Below are positions 54,124 through 62,897 of a stretch of 64,000 nucleotides of DNA, piece by piece. A program made the position numbers and the translations under genes. The stretch spans positions 62,001-126,000 of the forward strand of contig NZ_RHFH01000004.1 of the NCBI RefSeq assembly GCF_004745075.1, given 5' to 3'. The notes below the pieces were generated by a model, which worked only from the letters and a program-made list of their open reading frames with translations, searched no databases and was not told where the DNA came from. How positions within the stretch are numbered: position 1 is the first letter of the stretch; each line of letters starts with the position of its first letter. Source of the DNA: Brevibacterium sp. S111. GTDB lineage: Bacteria > Actinomycetota > Actinomycetes > Actinomycetales > Brevibacteriaceae.

Positions 54124-55817
54124 AATGCCACCTCAAGTCGTTCACCGGAGGCGCGCAGCGCGCCCGCTTGCCGCGCCGGTACCGCGGATATTCTCAGAGC
54201 GTTGTCGAACGGGGTCCGGCAGCCTCTCACGATTCCAGTCGCAGCGTCGAAGAAGCGCTGGCGGATCGAGGCGATGATGCCGGCGGCTTCGGATTCGCCG
54301 AAGATCGTTTCAGCCAAGTTGACGGCGACTCCTGCACCCTGGCGTTCGCTCTGCTGTTTGCCGAGCGGACGCTGCGGGTCCGAGAACGCCGCATATTCGA
54401 CGACCGCGCAGACACCCGCCACTCCGAAGGAGAGGATCCGGGCCTTGGACTTCTTTCCCTGCCCGATGTCGCGCACCAGCGCGTTGACGTCGTCCGACCA
54501 CGCGCTGACGGCGGCCTTCACTGACTCCTCAAGATCGCTGGCGACCTGCCGCAGTTCGGCCTGATCCTCGATGAGGGCCGCACCTGCCGCGGTATTGCGC
54601 CATTCGGTGTTGACGTCGTCGACCACAGCGATGGCCTGCTCACGCAGCGACACAGCGGCGCTGCGCAGGATCGCGACATGCAGCGGGGTCGCCGCATCGT
54701 GTTTGCCGGTCACGGCCGCCGAGATGCGATCGCGCATCCGCGCCATCGTCGGCTCGAGGCCGCGGAACAGCTGCCCCGTACCCACGAAGTCCTGCCAACG
54801 AGCGTTGACCTCGCCGTGGAGCACACGGCCGTCCGAGAACACTTCGGCCAGCCCCGCATCGGCCGAGCGGAAACTCTCCTCGAGGGATCCCGCCAGTGCG
54901 GCGTGCGCCTGTTCCTGCGACTGTGCGAAGTCGGCGAGCTCGCGGACACGGGCAGGCAGCGCAGCGACCGCGCCGGTGAGGGTGCGTGTCCGGATGCGCT
55001 CGAGAGACGTTCCTTCGGCACCGACCTGAGAGATCCAGGAACGGATCGGATAGATCGCCGAATGCGGCAGCAGACCGTTCTCGAGTTCGAGCTCGGCCAC
55101 GGAGAAGATCGGTGAGTTCGCCAGTCCGGCGTCCGAGAGCAGGCTTGAGAGATGGTGCCTGACTTCGCGATTCGCCTCGGGCGGAACCCGGTCGAGGACG
55201 ATGGCAACGGAAGTGTCACGGGCTGCGGCCGTCTTCAGCAGCGCCCAAGGGGCGGCATCGGCGTAGCGGTTGGCCGTGGTGACGAACAGCCACAGATCGG
55301 CGCTGAGCAGGGTCCTGCGTGAGAGTGCACGGTTCGTCTCGGAGATCGAGTCGATGTCCGGGCAGTCGAGGATCGCTGTGCCCGGGGCGATGTTCTCATC
55401 GGCGACCATGACGACGCCGGGCACCGCCGATTCCGGGTCGCTGCTGCGTGGGAGATCCGGCAGATAGTGCTCGGATTCGAAGAACTTGGCATCGGCGGGA
55501 TTGTGGATGACAACCGGGTTGCCCGTCGTCGGACGACGCACTCCGGCGGGGCTGACAGCCCGCCCCACGAGGGAGTTCACCAACGTCGACTTCCCGGCAC
55601 CGGTCGATCCGCCGACCGCGATGAGAAACGGGGTCCGGGAGCGGTTGATCCGAGGCAGAACGTAGTCATTGAGCTCTGCGGTCAGCGCCGCGTGCGCGCC
55701 GCGAGCGTCTTCGAAGTCACCGGTCCGCAGCGGGAAGCGCGTCTCAGAGACGCGTTTGACGATATCGTTCAGCGCTTGGCCGACCGGCGGCGTCACGGCA
55801 CTCTTGCTCTCTGTCAT
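54120..55817 (-). CDS. Dynamin-like GTPase, first gene of the pair
   Basis: A 565-residue GTPase. G1 is AVGGSTGAGKSTLVNSLVG, G2 threonine lies in VRRPTTGNPVV, and G3 is ILDCPDIDS. The expected G4 N/TKxD is not present; the site reads IVLDRVPPEA. This suggests altered nucleotide specificity or a partner-dependent role. The C-terminal half is helical with a hydrophobic stretch ILSFGVAGVCAVVEYAAF near 450. ATG 55817 with GGGAG four bases upstream is preferred over an upstream in-frame start. It begins the two-gene operon after tRNA-Arg. Likely role: membrane remodelling at the septum together with its partner. Confidence 0.82.
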   Translation of the reverse strand: MTESKSAVTPPVGQALNDIVKRVSETRFPLRTGDFEDARGAHAALTAELNDYVLPRINRSRTPFLIAVGGSTGAGKSTLVNSLVGRAVSPAGVRRPTTGNPVVIHNPADAKFFESEHYLPDLPRSSDPESAVPGVVMVADENIAPGTAILDCPDIDSISETNRALSRRTLLSADLWLFVTTANRYADAAPWALLKTAAARDTSVAIVLDRVPPEANREVRHHLSSLLSDAGLANSPIFSVAELELENGLLPHSAIYPIRSWISQVGAEGTSLERIRTRTLTGAVAALPARVRELADFAQSQEQAHAALAGSLEESFRSADAGLAEVFSDGRVLHGEVNARWQDFVGTGQLFRGLEPTMARMRDRISAAVTGKHDAATPLHVAILRSAAVSLREQAIAVVDDVNTEWRNTAAGAALIEDQAELRQVASDLEESVKAAVSAWSDDVNALVRDIGQGKKSKARILSFGVAGVCAVVEYAAFSDPQRPLGKQQSERQGAGVAVNLAETIFGESEAAGIIASIRQRFFDAATGIVRGCRTPFDNALRISAVPARQAGALRASGERLEVAL

Positions 55818-55996
55818 CACGCTCCCACTCTCTATGTTTTCCCAGCTCGGCTCCAATTGCCACGCCGTGCCAGCGCCGAATTGCTCACAGCATGCAGGGG
55901 CAGGCACGAGTGTGGGTGCGCGCCCGAATACGCCCGGCGGCACGGAGCCGGTCGGATCCGAGCAGAGCCTCGTGCGAGGGCCCGAGACAGCAGAAG

Positions 55997-56070
55997 CGCC
56001 CCCGGCGGGGCTCGAACCCGCGACCTACCGCTTAGAAGGCGGTTGCTCTATCCGACTGAGCTACGGAGGC
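55997..56070 (-). tRNA. tRNA-Arg (anticodon TCT)
   Basis: A 74-base cloverleaf without encoded CCA. Acceptor GCCTCCG/CGGGGGC, D arm GCTCAGTCGGATAGAGC, anticodon stem/loop ACCGC-CTTCTAA-GCGGT with anticodon TCT, and T arm GGGTTCGAGCC. It reads AGA codons, which are rare in GC-rich genomes. Confidence 0.95.
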
Positions 56071-56108
56071 TCAAACATCGTAACCGATGGCCGAACGTGA
56101 ACAGAAAG

Positions 56109-56158
56109 CGGCCCCGTGCGGAGCGGAACCGCTTCGGTTCCCTCCCCGCACGGGGCCG
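56109..56158 (-). terminator. Terminator after the 68-residue membrane protein gene
   Basis: CGGCCCCGTGCGG pairs exactly with its complement. The loop contains a second smaller hairpin (GGAACCG/CGGTTCC). It lies between the small protein stop and tRNA-Arg. Confidence 0.75.
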
Positions 56159-56176
56159 TATCGCTGATATAGGGGT

Positions 56177-56383
56177 TCAGTGACGACGCGCTGCCTGCTC
56201 CATTGACTTGCGCACGGTCACGAAAGACACCACCGCGACCCCGGTCATCGCCAGGATGACGGCAATCGCTTCGATTCCGAAGGCGAAGTCGACGACCACC
56301 GGAAAGAACCCGGCCAGCATGAAGCCCAACAGAGCCACCAGCGTCAGTGCAGTGGCGATCGAAAAGTATTTGGCACCGTTCAT
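56177..56383 (-). CDS. Small two-helix membrane protein with operator-bearing promoter
   Basis: A 68-residue protein with two hydrophobic segments (FSIATALTLVALLGFMLAGFF; AIAVILAMTGVAVVSFVTV) and a basic tail (RKSMEQAARRH). A strong GAAGGAG ribosome site precedes the ATG. The gene has its own promoter with a CRP/GlxR-like palindrome and its own terminator, so it is an independent and probably regulated unit. No family is recognised. It lies between tRNA-Arg and the thiamine-binding protein gene. Confidence 0.75.
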   Translation of the reverse strand: MNGAKYFSIATALTLVALLGFMLAGFFPVVVDFAFGIEAIAVILAMTGVAVVSFVTVRKSMEQAARRH

Positions 56384-56410
56384 TGCTCATCTCCTTCTTC
56401 CGTTGGAAAA

Positions 56411-56441
56411 AGGTTAGCGCCTTCAGTGACTCACGTCACTG
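56411..56441 (-). promoter_or_regulatory. Promoter with GTGA-N6-TCAC palindrome
   Basis: Minus strand: GTGACG (56439-56434) and TAACCT (56416-56411) are 17 bases apart and form a -35/-10 pair. The -35 is inside an exact inverted repeat CAGTGAC-GTGA-GTCACTG (56441-56424). The core GTGA-N6-TCAC equals the CRP/GlxR consensus core. Its position over the -35 and spacer suggests repression. Confidence 0.6.
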
Positions 56442-56462
56442 GGAATTCCTTGAAAATTTCAA

Positions 56463-56777
56463 TCAGTTCTGTTCGCGCGCTTCGATCGCCGTCTCCAAAC
56501 GTTCGAGCTTGCCGTCGATCTCACCGGTGTAGCCGGGGCGGATATCGGCCTTGACCACCAGGGAGACGCGGGTGCCGAACTCACCGACGGCATCTGTGGC
56601 ATCTTTGATGACGGCGAAGACTTCGTCCCATTCGCCCTCGATCGTGGTGAACATCGAATCGGTGCGGTGCGGAAGTCCGGAGCGGCGCACGATGTCGACT
56701 GCCGCGGCTACGGCGACATGGACGGAGGCGTCGGCCCCTTCTCCCCCACTGGGCGCGACCGAGAATGCTGCGAGCAT
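56463..56777 (-). CDS. MTH1187-family thiamine-binding protein
   Basis: A 104-residue ferredoxin-like fold protein of the MTH1187/YkoF type. It starts MLAAFSVAPSGGEGADASVHVAVAAAVDIV and contains SGLPHRTDSMFTTIEGEWDEVFAVIK, both typical of the family, which forms tetramers and binds thiamine or related compounds in the cytoplasm. The tail (VVKADIRPGYTGEIDGKLERLE) is standard. GGAAGGA precedes the ATG at 56777. It lies 71 bases after the thiolase gene on the same strand and may share its transcript. Confidence 0.85.
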   Translation of the reverse strand: MLAAFSVAPSGGEGADASVHVAVAAAVDIVRRSGLPHRTDSMFTTIEGEWDEVFAVIKDATDAVGEFGTRVSLVVKADIRPGYTGEIDGKLERLETAIEAREQN

Positions 56778-56848
56778 GTTGTTGTCCTTCCTTGAGCGAG
56801 CGGCGGAGGGCCCTCGGGCACTCCGCCGCTCTGCGGAACATCGCCGGG

Positions 56849-58039
56849 TCAGGCCTGAGCCGGGACGTTGATGATCAGCGAATCGCCCTGTCCTCCGCCG
56901 CCGCACAGAGCGGCGATTCCCGAGCCGCCGCCTCGGCGCTGGAGTTCGAGGGCCAGGGTCAGGACGATGCGTGCCCCGGAGGCGCCGATCGGGTGACCGA
57001 GCGCAACCGCTCCGCCGTTGACGTTGACCTTGTCCGCGGCGACGCCGAGGTCTTTCGAACTGGCGAGGCCGACTGCGGCGAAGGCCTCGTTGATCTCGTA
57101 GAGGTCGAAGGAGTCCGCGGCGACGCCTTCGCGTTCAGCGGCGACCGTGATCGCCTGCGAAGGCTGGTGCTGCAGAGTCGAGTCCGGCCCTGCGGTCCAG
57201 GCATGAGAACGGACCTCGGCGAGGATCGGGGCCCCGAGCTCTTCGGCCTTCTCACGTGACATGACGACGACGGCGCAGGCACCGTCGGAGATCTGCGAGG
57301 CGTTGCCGGCCGTGATCGTCCCGTCCTTGCGGAAGGAGGGCCGCAGCTTCGACAGAGATTCCGCAGTCGTGTCGGGACGCACTCCCTCGTCGACGGAGAC
57401 GGTGACGTCGCCCTTGCGCGAGCTGATCGTCACCGGAACGATCTCATCGTCGAACGCTCCCGCCTCCTGCGCCTGTGCGGCCCGCTGATGCGAGCGTGCG
57501 GAGAACTCGTCCTGCTCCGTTCGGGAGAATTCGCGATCGCCGGCGTTGGCATCCTCGGTGAGTCCGCCCATCGCCTGGTCGGTGAAGGCGTCCCACAGCC
57601 CGTCGTAGTCCATATGGTCCTTGACGACGACATCGCCGTACTTGTACCCGGACCGCGACTTCATGAGCATGTGCGGAGCCTGGCTCATCGACTCCTGGCC
57701 GCCGGCGACGACGACGTCGTATTCACCGGCACGCACGAGCTGCGCGGCCTGAGTGATCGTGTTGATGCCCGACAGACACAGCTTGTTCACGGTCACGGCG
57801 GGAACCGACATGGGGATCCCGGCCTCGACGGCGGCCTGTCGGGCCGGCCCCTGACTGTTACCGGCCTGCAGAACCTGTCCCATGATCACGTAGTCGACGT
57901 CGCCGCCTTCGATCCCGGCCCGATCAAGGGCACCGGCGATGGCCTTGCCCCCGAGTTCGACGGCGCTGAGCTTCGACAACTCGCCCTGCAGACGCCCGAA
58001 CGGGGTGCGCGCTCCGGCGACGATCACTGCATCAGCCAT
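56849..58039 (-). CDS. Acetyl-CoA acetyltransferase (thiolase)
   Basis: A 396-residue thiolase. The nucleophile is Cys88 ([10 protein letters not shown]), the NEAFA motif is in [10 protein letters not shown], the catalytic His is in [12 protein letters not shown], and the second Cys in [11 protein letters not shown]. It condenses two acetyl-CoA to acetoacetyl-CoA or cleaves 3-ketoacyl-CoA; the biosynthetic type fits, with [19 protein letters not shown] 58039 has GAGGAGG upstream. Its closeness to nucS, atp and murA resembles fadA4 (Rv1323) in mycobacteria. It is divergent from the coiled-coil gene. Confidence 0.92.
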   Translation of the reverse strand: MADAVIVAGARTPFGRLQGELSKLSAVELGGKAIAGALDRAGIEGGDVDYVIMGQVLQAGNSQGPARQAAVEAGIPMSVPAVTVNKLCLSGINTITQAAQLVRAGEYDVVVAGGQESMSQAPHMLMKSRSGYKYGDVVVKDHMDYDGLWDAFTDQAMGGLTEDANAGDREFSRTEQDEFSARSHQRAAQAQEAGAFDDEIVPVTISSRKGDVTVSVDEGVRPDTTAESLSKLRPSFRKDGTITAGNASQISDGACAVVVMSREKAEELGAPILAEVRSHAWTAGPDSTLQHQPSQAITVAAEREGVAADSFDLYEINEAFAAVGLASSKDLGVAADKVNVNGGAVALGHPIGASGARIVLTLALELQRRGGGSGIAALCGGGGQGDSLIINVPAQA

Positions 58040-58209
58040 TTTTCCTCCTCGGATTCTCGCGCCCGGACTCGGTCCCAGCACGTGTGCTTTTCGACATCCA
58101 CCAGACTAGTCGAGTCAGCTGTGGCCTTCGTCACGGGGTCTGCGATCGAGTTCCCACAGGAGCCTGTCCACCCCTGCGCATTCGCACCCAACACTCATAG
58201 AGTCTCCGT

Positions 58210-58215
58210 TAGAGT
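58210..58215 (+). promoter_or_regulatory. -10 box of the coiled-coil protein gene
   Basis: TAGAGT fits TANNNT and lies 55 bases before GTG 58271. The -35 is unclear. Confidence 0.35.
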
Positions 58216-58270
58216 AGGACGAGGACAGCCCAGATCACCCCCCTTTCCGAGACGACAGGAGTTCGCTTCA

Positions 58271-59887
58271 GTGACGCCCACCGAAGAATTCCGCACAGCG
58301 ATGCGCGGCTACGAAAAGAGTGAAGTCGATTCGCGTCTGCAGCAGTTGCGCACCGAAGTCGAGTCGGTCCGAAAAGCGCTTGCCGATGCGCGCAGCCAGG
58401 TCATCAATGCGGATCGGGCGAAGCTGCAGATCGCCGGTGAGCTCTCAGAGGCCAAAGCCCAGCTGAAGAAGGCGGCCAACGACAACGCCGAGGCTTCCGG
58501 CCCTCCCGGAAGCCGCATCGACCATCTGCTCAAGATCGCTGAGTCCCAGGCGCGCGAGACCCTGGCTCAGGCCAATTCCGATGCCGAGACGATCAGGAAC
58601 AAGGCTCGCGCCGAGGCGGCGTCTGCTCGCGCCCGAATGCACACCGAGAGCAACGACACTCTGTCCAATGCCCGGTCCGAAGCGGATGCGATCACCTCCT
58701 CGGCGGAATTGCGTGCCGAGGAGACCGTCAAGGCCGCTGAGAAGCGGGCCGCCGAGCTCAAGGCGACCACCGAGCGCGAGACCAATCAGGCCAAGGAGGC
58801 CAATGCGGCCGCCGCCAAGGAGGCCCGGGAAAGCCTCGACCTCGAGCTCTCCGAACTCCGTGCCACCGCGGAGAAGGAAGCTGCGGATCTGCTGGCCGAG
58901 GCCAAGACCGAGGCCGAAGAGACGATCGCCGCCGCGCAGGCGCAGGCCGACGAGCTGCTTGCCGCCGCCAAGGCCCGCGACGAGGCTTCGAAGAAGGCTG
59001 GCAACGACTTCGACGTCGAGCTCGCCGCGAAGCGCAAGGAAGCCGAGACCGAACGCAAGAAGCGCTACGAGCAGGCTCAGGCCGAGAACAAGAAGCTCAT
59101 CGAGGAAGCCCAGGCTCGTGCGAGCAAGGCCGATTCAGAAGCCAAGGAAGCAGCCGAGCGCGCAGAGAAGACGCGCACCGATGCGGTGAAGAAGGCCGAC
59201 GAGATCATCGCCGACGGCAAGTCCCGTGCCCAGACGCTCATCTCCGAGGCGCGAGCCACTGCCGAGGCGACGATCGAGGAATCGGCGGCCGAAGCCAAGC
59301 GCAATGTCGCTTCCGCACAGTCGCAGGTCGATCTGCTGACGAAGCAGCGCAAGACGATCACCGCCCAGCTCGATCAGCTTCGGTCGCTGTTCGCCATGCC
59401 CGGCGTGATGGGCGGCGACAGCGTCGATCCGGCGAAGGCAGAATCGGCCTCGCACGCCACCGAGCAGATCGCCGACGGCCAGGAGCTCGAAGACCTGTTG
59501 GCCGAAGACGACGATTCGGAAGCTGCGGAGAACGTGGAGGAGAAAGACGCCGCGGACTCGTCCGACAGCGCATCGACAGCGTCGAATACTGCGGCAGCCA
59601 AGGACTCCGCAGATTCTGCGGAGAAGGCGAGCGACGAAGAGGACTCGCCGGAGGATGGAGAGTCGGCTCAGCAGGCGGAGACTTCAACGGAATCTGACGC
59701 CGAGGCGGCTGAAGACTCGCAGTCAGCTCCGTCCGGAGAGGCCAAGCAGTCCGGTGAGTCCACCGGCAAGGGCAAGAACCTGCCGAACGGAGCCACCGAC
59801 GAAGACACGATCGCCATCGACGCTCAGGTGTCCGGATCGAAGAAGAACAGCTCGAAGACGACTCGCTCACGCAACTCTCTGCGTTGA
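58271..59887 (+). CDS. Long coiled-coil protein with DivIVA-like N-terminus (Scy/FilP-like)
   Basis: A 538-residue protein. The first ~25 residues (TPTEEFRTAMRGYEKSEVDSRLQQL) resemble the membrane-binding head of DivIVA proteins. A coiled coil rich in Ala, Glu and Lys runs from about 25 to 375 (repeats such as AEAKTEAEETIAAAQAQADELLAAAK) with a short break near SGPPGSRIDHLL. A Ser/Asp/Glu-rich, disordered acidic tail fills about 390-538. Family resemblance is to Scy, FilP or Wag31-related cytoskeletal proteins that organise polar growth and division. It is probably not the main DivIVA, which usually lies in the mur-fts region. GTG with AGGAG at ten bases is the start. Confidence 0.75.
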   Translation: MTPTEEFRTAMRGYEKSEVDSRLQQLRTEVESVRKALADARSQVINADRAKLQIAGELSEAKAQLKKAANDNAEASGPPGSRIDHLLKIAESQARETLAQANSDAETIRNKARAEAASARARMHTESNDTLSNARSEADAITSSAELRAEETVKAAEKRAAELKATTERETNQAKEANAAAAKEARESLDLELSELRATAEKEAADLLAEAKTEAEETIAAAQAQADELLAAAKARDEASKKAGNDFDVELAAKRKEAETERKKRYEQAQAENKKLIEEAQARASKADSEAKEAAERAEKTRTDAVKKADEIIADGKSRAQTLISEARATAEATIEESAAEAKRNVASAQSQVDLLTKQRKTITAQLDQLRSLFAMPGVMGGDSVDPAKAESASHATEQIADGQELEDLLAEDDDSEAAENVEEKDAADSSDSASTASNTAAAKDSADSAEKASDEEDSPEDGESAQQAETSTESDAEAAEDSQSAPSGEAKQSGESTGKGKNLPNGATDEDTIAIDAQVSGSKKNSSKTTRSRNSLR

Positions 59888-59937
59888 CGCTGTCGCACGC
59901 GCCGCTCTGATTCGTTGAGCGACGCCGAAGCAGCATG

Positions 59938-59970
59938 AAGAAGGGCTCCGCCGAAGCGGGGCCCTTCTTT
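59938..59970 (+). terminator. Terminator after the coiled-coil gene
   Basis: A 14-bp stem (AAGAAGGGCTCCGC) with a CGAA loop and one wobble is followed by TTTATC. It is a clear plus-strand terminator 51 bases past the stop. Confidence 0.85.
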
Positions 59971-59999
59971 ATCTGTGCAGCTTTCAGAAAGCGAAGGGT

Positions 60000-60296
60000 T
60001 CAGCGGAAGCGGTCGAAGCAGCGGGAATGCCAGTGACGTCGACTCTCCACACCGATCTCGATGCCGTGCCGGGCTTCCTGCCGCCACGCGACGATGTGGC
60101 TCGATGCTGCGTTGACATCCCGCCCGCAGCCGGGACAGATGTAGGACCTTCCGGAGTCATTGCCTTTCACGGTCTGCACCGACCAGGTGCCGTCCGGCAG
60201 CGACCTGCTCGTCCGCATGCCCGCGGTGGTCTCCGAAAGGTCACGCGGCTCCCGCTGCCATTTGTTCTTGCGACGCGAAGATGAAGATCGTGGCAT
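60000..60296 (-). CDS. Small zinc-binding-like protein divergent from nucS
   Basis: A 98-residue protein. The basic N-terminus ([19 protein letters not shown]) is followed by [24 protein letters not shown], then SHIVAWR and [16 protein letters not shown] plus downstream His and Cys residues form a plausible zinc site. Actinobacterial proteins with this pattern, often listed as ATP/GTP-binding, occur next to nucS (from memory). No P-loop is seen here, so that label is not supported by the sequence. It is divergent from nucS with only 30 bases between the starts, so the promoters overlap. Confidence 0.75.
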   Translation of the reverse strand: MPRSSSSRRKNKWQREPRDLSETTAGMRTSRSLPDGTWSVQTVKGNDSGRSYICPGCGRDVNAASSHIVAWRQEARHGIEIGVESRRHWHSRCFDRFR

Positions 60297-60313
60297 TGGG
60301 CCATTGTCTCACG

Positions 60314-60319
60314 TAGGCT
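60314..60319 (+). promoter_or_regulatory. -10 box of leaderless nucS
   Basis: TAGGCT is followed after seven bases by GTG 60327, giving a transcript beginning at the start codon. No ribosome site is present. Confidence 0.5.
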
Positions 60320-60326
60320 GTTGCGC

Positions 60327-61022
60327 GTGCGTCTTGTCATTGCCGAATGCTCTGTTGATTATGCCGGTCGTCTGACCGCCCACCTGCCGATGGCCACCCG
60401 CCTCATCATGCTCAAATCGGACGGGTCCATCCTCATCCACTCCGACGGCGGATCCTATAAACCGCTGAACTGGATGACTCCCCCATGCACGATCAGGCAT
60501 CTCGAGCCTGATGCCGAGCAGGCAGAAGCGGGTCTGACCGAATTGTGGGAGGTCTCCCAGACGAAGACCGGCGATCGTCTGGTCATCTCCATCGCGAAGA
60601 TCATCAACGATGACAGCTACGAGTTCGGGGTCGATCCGGGGCTGGTCAAAGACGGAGTCGAAGCGCATCTGCAGGAGCTGCTCGCCGAGCACATCGACAC
60701 CCTCGGCGAGGGCTACAGTCTGGTTCGACGCGAATACATGACGGCGATCGGACCCGTCGACATCCTCGCGCGGGATCCCGGCCACCAGTCAGTCGCAGTC
60801 GAAATCAAGCGTCGTGGTGACATCGACGGCGTCGAACAGCTCACCCGCTACCTCGAGCTGATGAACCGTGACCCGCTTCTCAGCCCGGTCCAGGGGGTCT
60901 TCGCGGCGCAGGAGATCAAGCCGCAGGCCCGCACGCTCGCCGAAGACCGCGGCATCCGCTGCGTCGTCCTCGACTATGATGCACTGCGCGGGATGGATGA
61001 TCCCGATTCTCGGCTGTTCTGA
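60327..61022 (+). CDS. nucS: Mismatch-specific endonuclease NucS (EndoMS)
   Basis: A 231-residue enzyme that cuts both strands at mismatches and provides non-canonical mismatch repair in actinobacteria lacking MutS/MutL. The N-terminal domain begins [25 protein letters not shown], with [11 protein letters not shown]-like [13 protein letters not shown]. The C-terminal nuclease domain has [31 protein letters not shown]: the Asp, the EIK pair and the Gln of the active site. GTG 60327 is chosen because a leaderless -10 lies seven bases upstream and it matches known mycobacterial starts. A beta-clamp-binding tail would be expected at the C-terminus (SRLF end). Confidence 0.95.
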   Translation: MRLVIAECSVDYAGRLTAHLPMATRLIMLKSDGSILIHSDGGSYKPLNWMTPPCTIRHLEPDAEQAEAGLTELWEVSQTKTGDRLVISIAKIINDDSYEFGVDPGLVKDGVEAHLQELLAEHIDTLGEGYSLVRREYMTAIGPVDILARDPGHQSVAVEIKRRGDIDGVEQLTRYLELMNRDPLLSPVQGVFAAQEIKPQARTLAEDRGIRCVVLDYDALRGMDDPDSRLF

Positions 61023-61094
61023 GGCACAGACACCCACTCATCATTGCGAAGCCTCGTGGATCGCCAGTCGGCGATTCGGGCAGTGGCCCGACGT

Positions 61095-62408
61095 CTATTC
61101 GAAGTTGAGCACGTCGCGTTTCTCAACGCGTTCGATGTCGACGCCGAGGCTGCGCAGGTTGGTCACGAAGTTCTCGTAACCGCGTTCGATATGGTCGATT
61201 CCCGACACCTCCGTCACTCCGCCGGCTCGCAGCGCGGCCATCACCAGACCGGCACCGGCACGGATGTCCGAGGCCTCGACTTCCGCCCCCGAGAGGCTGT
61301 CGCTGCCCGTGACGAGCGCGTGGTTACCGTCGATGCGCACTTTCGCACCGAGGCGGGCGATCTCCTGGACGAACCGCCATCTCGCCTCGAACAGGTTCTC
61401 CGAGAGCAGTCCCACGCCGTCGGAGACCGAGTTCAAAGCGATGACGAAGGGCTGCAGATCGGTCGGGAATCCCGGGAACGGCATCGTTGCCACCCGGATC
61501 GGGTGCGGCCGAGGAGCACCGATGACACGGAAACCGGCACCGGTCGTTCCATCGCCGAGAGTGATATTCGAGAGTTCTTCGACCGTGGCTCCGGAATCCT
61601 GCAGCTTCAATCCGATGTTCGGCATGAGGTCGAGCCCGATGCCGCGGACGGTGACGTCACCGCCGCTGAGCGCGGCGCCGAAGGCGAAGGTGCCCGCGAC
61701 GATGCGATCGCCCACAGTCCGGTGGGTCACGGGCCGGAGGGACTCGACACCGCTGATGGTCAGTTCTGAGGTGCCGATGCCCTCGATCTGTGCACCCATC
61801 TTCACGAGCATGGTGCAGATATCGACGATCTCCGGTTCGCGAGCGGCGTTTGAGATCGTCGTCGCTCCCTCAGCGAGGGTGGCTGCCATGACGAGGTTCT
61901 CGGTGGCGCCGACGGAAGGGAATTCGAGGACGATCTCGGTGCCTTTGAGCCCGGAGGGAGCCTCTGCGACGAAGTATCCGTGATCGAGATGGACGAGGGC
62001 CCCGAGGGCTTCGAGGCCGGCTTGATGCATATCGAGCCCGCGGGAGCCGATGGCGTCACCGCCGGGAAGAGCGACATGAGCGGCGCGCATACGAGCGGTG
62101 AGCGGTCCGAGGACCGAGATGGAGGCGCGCATCGCGCGGACGAGTTCGTAGTCAGCTTGGATTCCGACTGCTGCGGGGACATCGATGCTGACGACTCCGT
62201 CTTCGGAATCGTAGTCGACATCGCAGCCGAGGCGGACGAGGAGTTCGACCATGATCCTGACATCGAGGATCGCAGGGACATTCGTGATCGTCGTGCGCCC
62301 CACAGCCAGCAGGCTCGCAGCCATGAGTTTGAGGACGCTGTTCTTCGCGCCTCGAACGTCGATGACACCGTCCAGTCGCGCCGGGCCGGTCAAACGGAAG
62401 ACATCCAT
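61095..62408 (-). CDS. murA: UDP-N-acetylglucosamine 1-carboxyvinyltransferase
   Basis: A 437-residue enzyme for the first committed step of peptidoglycan synthesis, adding enolpyruvate to UDP-GlcNAc. [20 protein letters not shown] starts the fold and [19 protein letters not shown] is the active-site loop. Residue 118 is Asp where most bacteria have the fosfomycin-reactive Cys, like M. tuberculosis Mur[16 protein letters not shown] and [14 protein letters not shown] are conserved. ATG 62408 overlaps the stop of the DUF2550 gene by one base (TGATG), so it is coupled; longer in-frame extensions are not used. The atpC-DUF2550-murA order is actinobacterial. Confidence 0.95.
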   Translation of the reverse strand: MDVFRLTGPARLDGVIDVRGAKNSVLKLMAASLLAVGRTTITNVPAILDVRIMVELLVRLGCDVDYDSEDGVVSIDVPAAVGIQADYELVRAMRASISVLGPLTARMRAAHVALPGGDAIGSRGLDMHQAGLEALGALVHLDHGYFVAEAPSGLKGTEIVLEFPSVGATENLVMAATLAEGATTISNAAREPEIVDICTMLVKMGAQIEGIGTSELTISGVESLRPVTHRTVGDRIVAGTFAFGAALSGGDVTVRGIGLDLMPNIGLKLQDSGATVEELSNITLGDGTTGAGFRVIGAPRPHPIRVATMPFPGFPTDLQPFVIALNSVSDGVGLLSENLFEARWRFVQEIARLGAKVRIDGNHALVTGSDSLSGAEVEASDIRAGAGLVMAALRAGGVTEVSGIDHIERGYENFVTNLRSLGVDIERVEKRDVLNFE

Positions 62409-62875
62409 CAGGTGAAACGTCCCATCGTCGGGTTGAAGCCGGGAGGCGAGGATTCCAGCCATGAGGCCATCGTCGACAGTGATTCGGTATCCATCGCCAG
62501 AGACACCGAGCGCGGACGACCATCCGCTTTGCCGTAGGAGCAGTCGACGACGACGGCGTCGGGCAGCACCGAATACTGTTCGCCCGATGTGGGTTTGCGG
62601 CGGACCAAGATATCGAGGTCGGCACGCGGCAGCCTGAATGCTGCTCGCCTGGTCAGGGCGAAGACCGGGTACCAGTCCAAGGAGGCGACCGAGAACACGG
62701 CCACGCCCAAACGCCAACGTGGGCGAGAAGAATACTCCTCGCCCACGTTGATGGAGCAGTCAAAGGCGCCCGAGAGCTTCGAGATCGACCTGCGTCGAAT
62801 CGTCACAACGACGATGAGAGCAAGCGCAAGTCCTACCAACGAGAGCAGAACGATCAGCAGGACAGAAGGGTTCAC
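62408..62875 (-). CDS. DUF2550 family membrane protein
   Basis: A 155-residue protein with one N-terminal helix ([22 protein letters not shown]), a basic loop (RRRSISK) and a soluble C-terminal domain containing [35 protein letters not shown]2550 proteins are always found between atpC and murA in actinobacteria and have no known function. GTG 62875 is chosen: a TACACT box seven bases upstream suggests leaderless initiation, and no ribosome site is present. An ATG at 62926 would overlap atpC. It is coupled to murA. Confidence 0.85.
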   Translation of the reverse strand: MNPSVLLIVLLSLVGLALALIVVVTIRRRSISKLSGAFDCSINVGEEYSSRPRWRLGVAVFSVASLDWYPVFALTRRAAFRLPRADLDILVRRKPTSGEQYSVLPDAVVVDCSYGKADGRPRSVSLAMDTESLSTMASWLESSPPGFNPTMGRFT

Positions 62876-62882
62876 GGTTGCC

Positions 62883-62888
62883 AGTGTA
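62883..62888 (-). promoter_or_regulatory. -10 box for a leaderless DUF2550-murA transcript
   Basis: TACACT lies seven bases before GTG 62875 on the minus strand. It could give an extra transcript inside the atp operon read-through region. Confidence 0.35.
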
Positions 62889-62897
62889 ACCTGCGGA

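Noticed and set aside
61023-61094. Terminator between convergent nucS and murA
   Set aside because: Only short stems (ATCGCC/GGCGAT and CGGGC/GCCCG) are present, so a terminator was not called.
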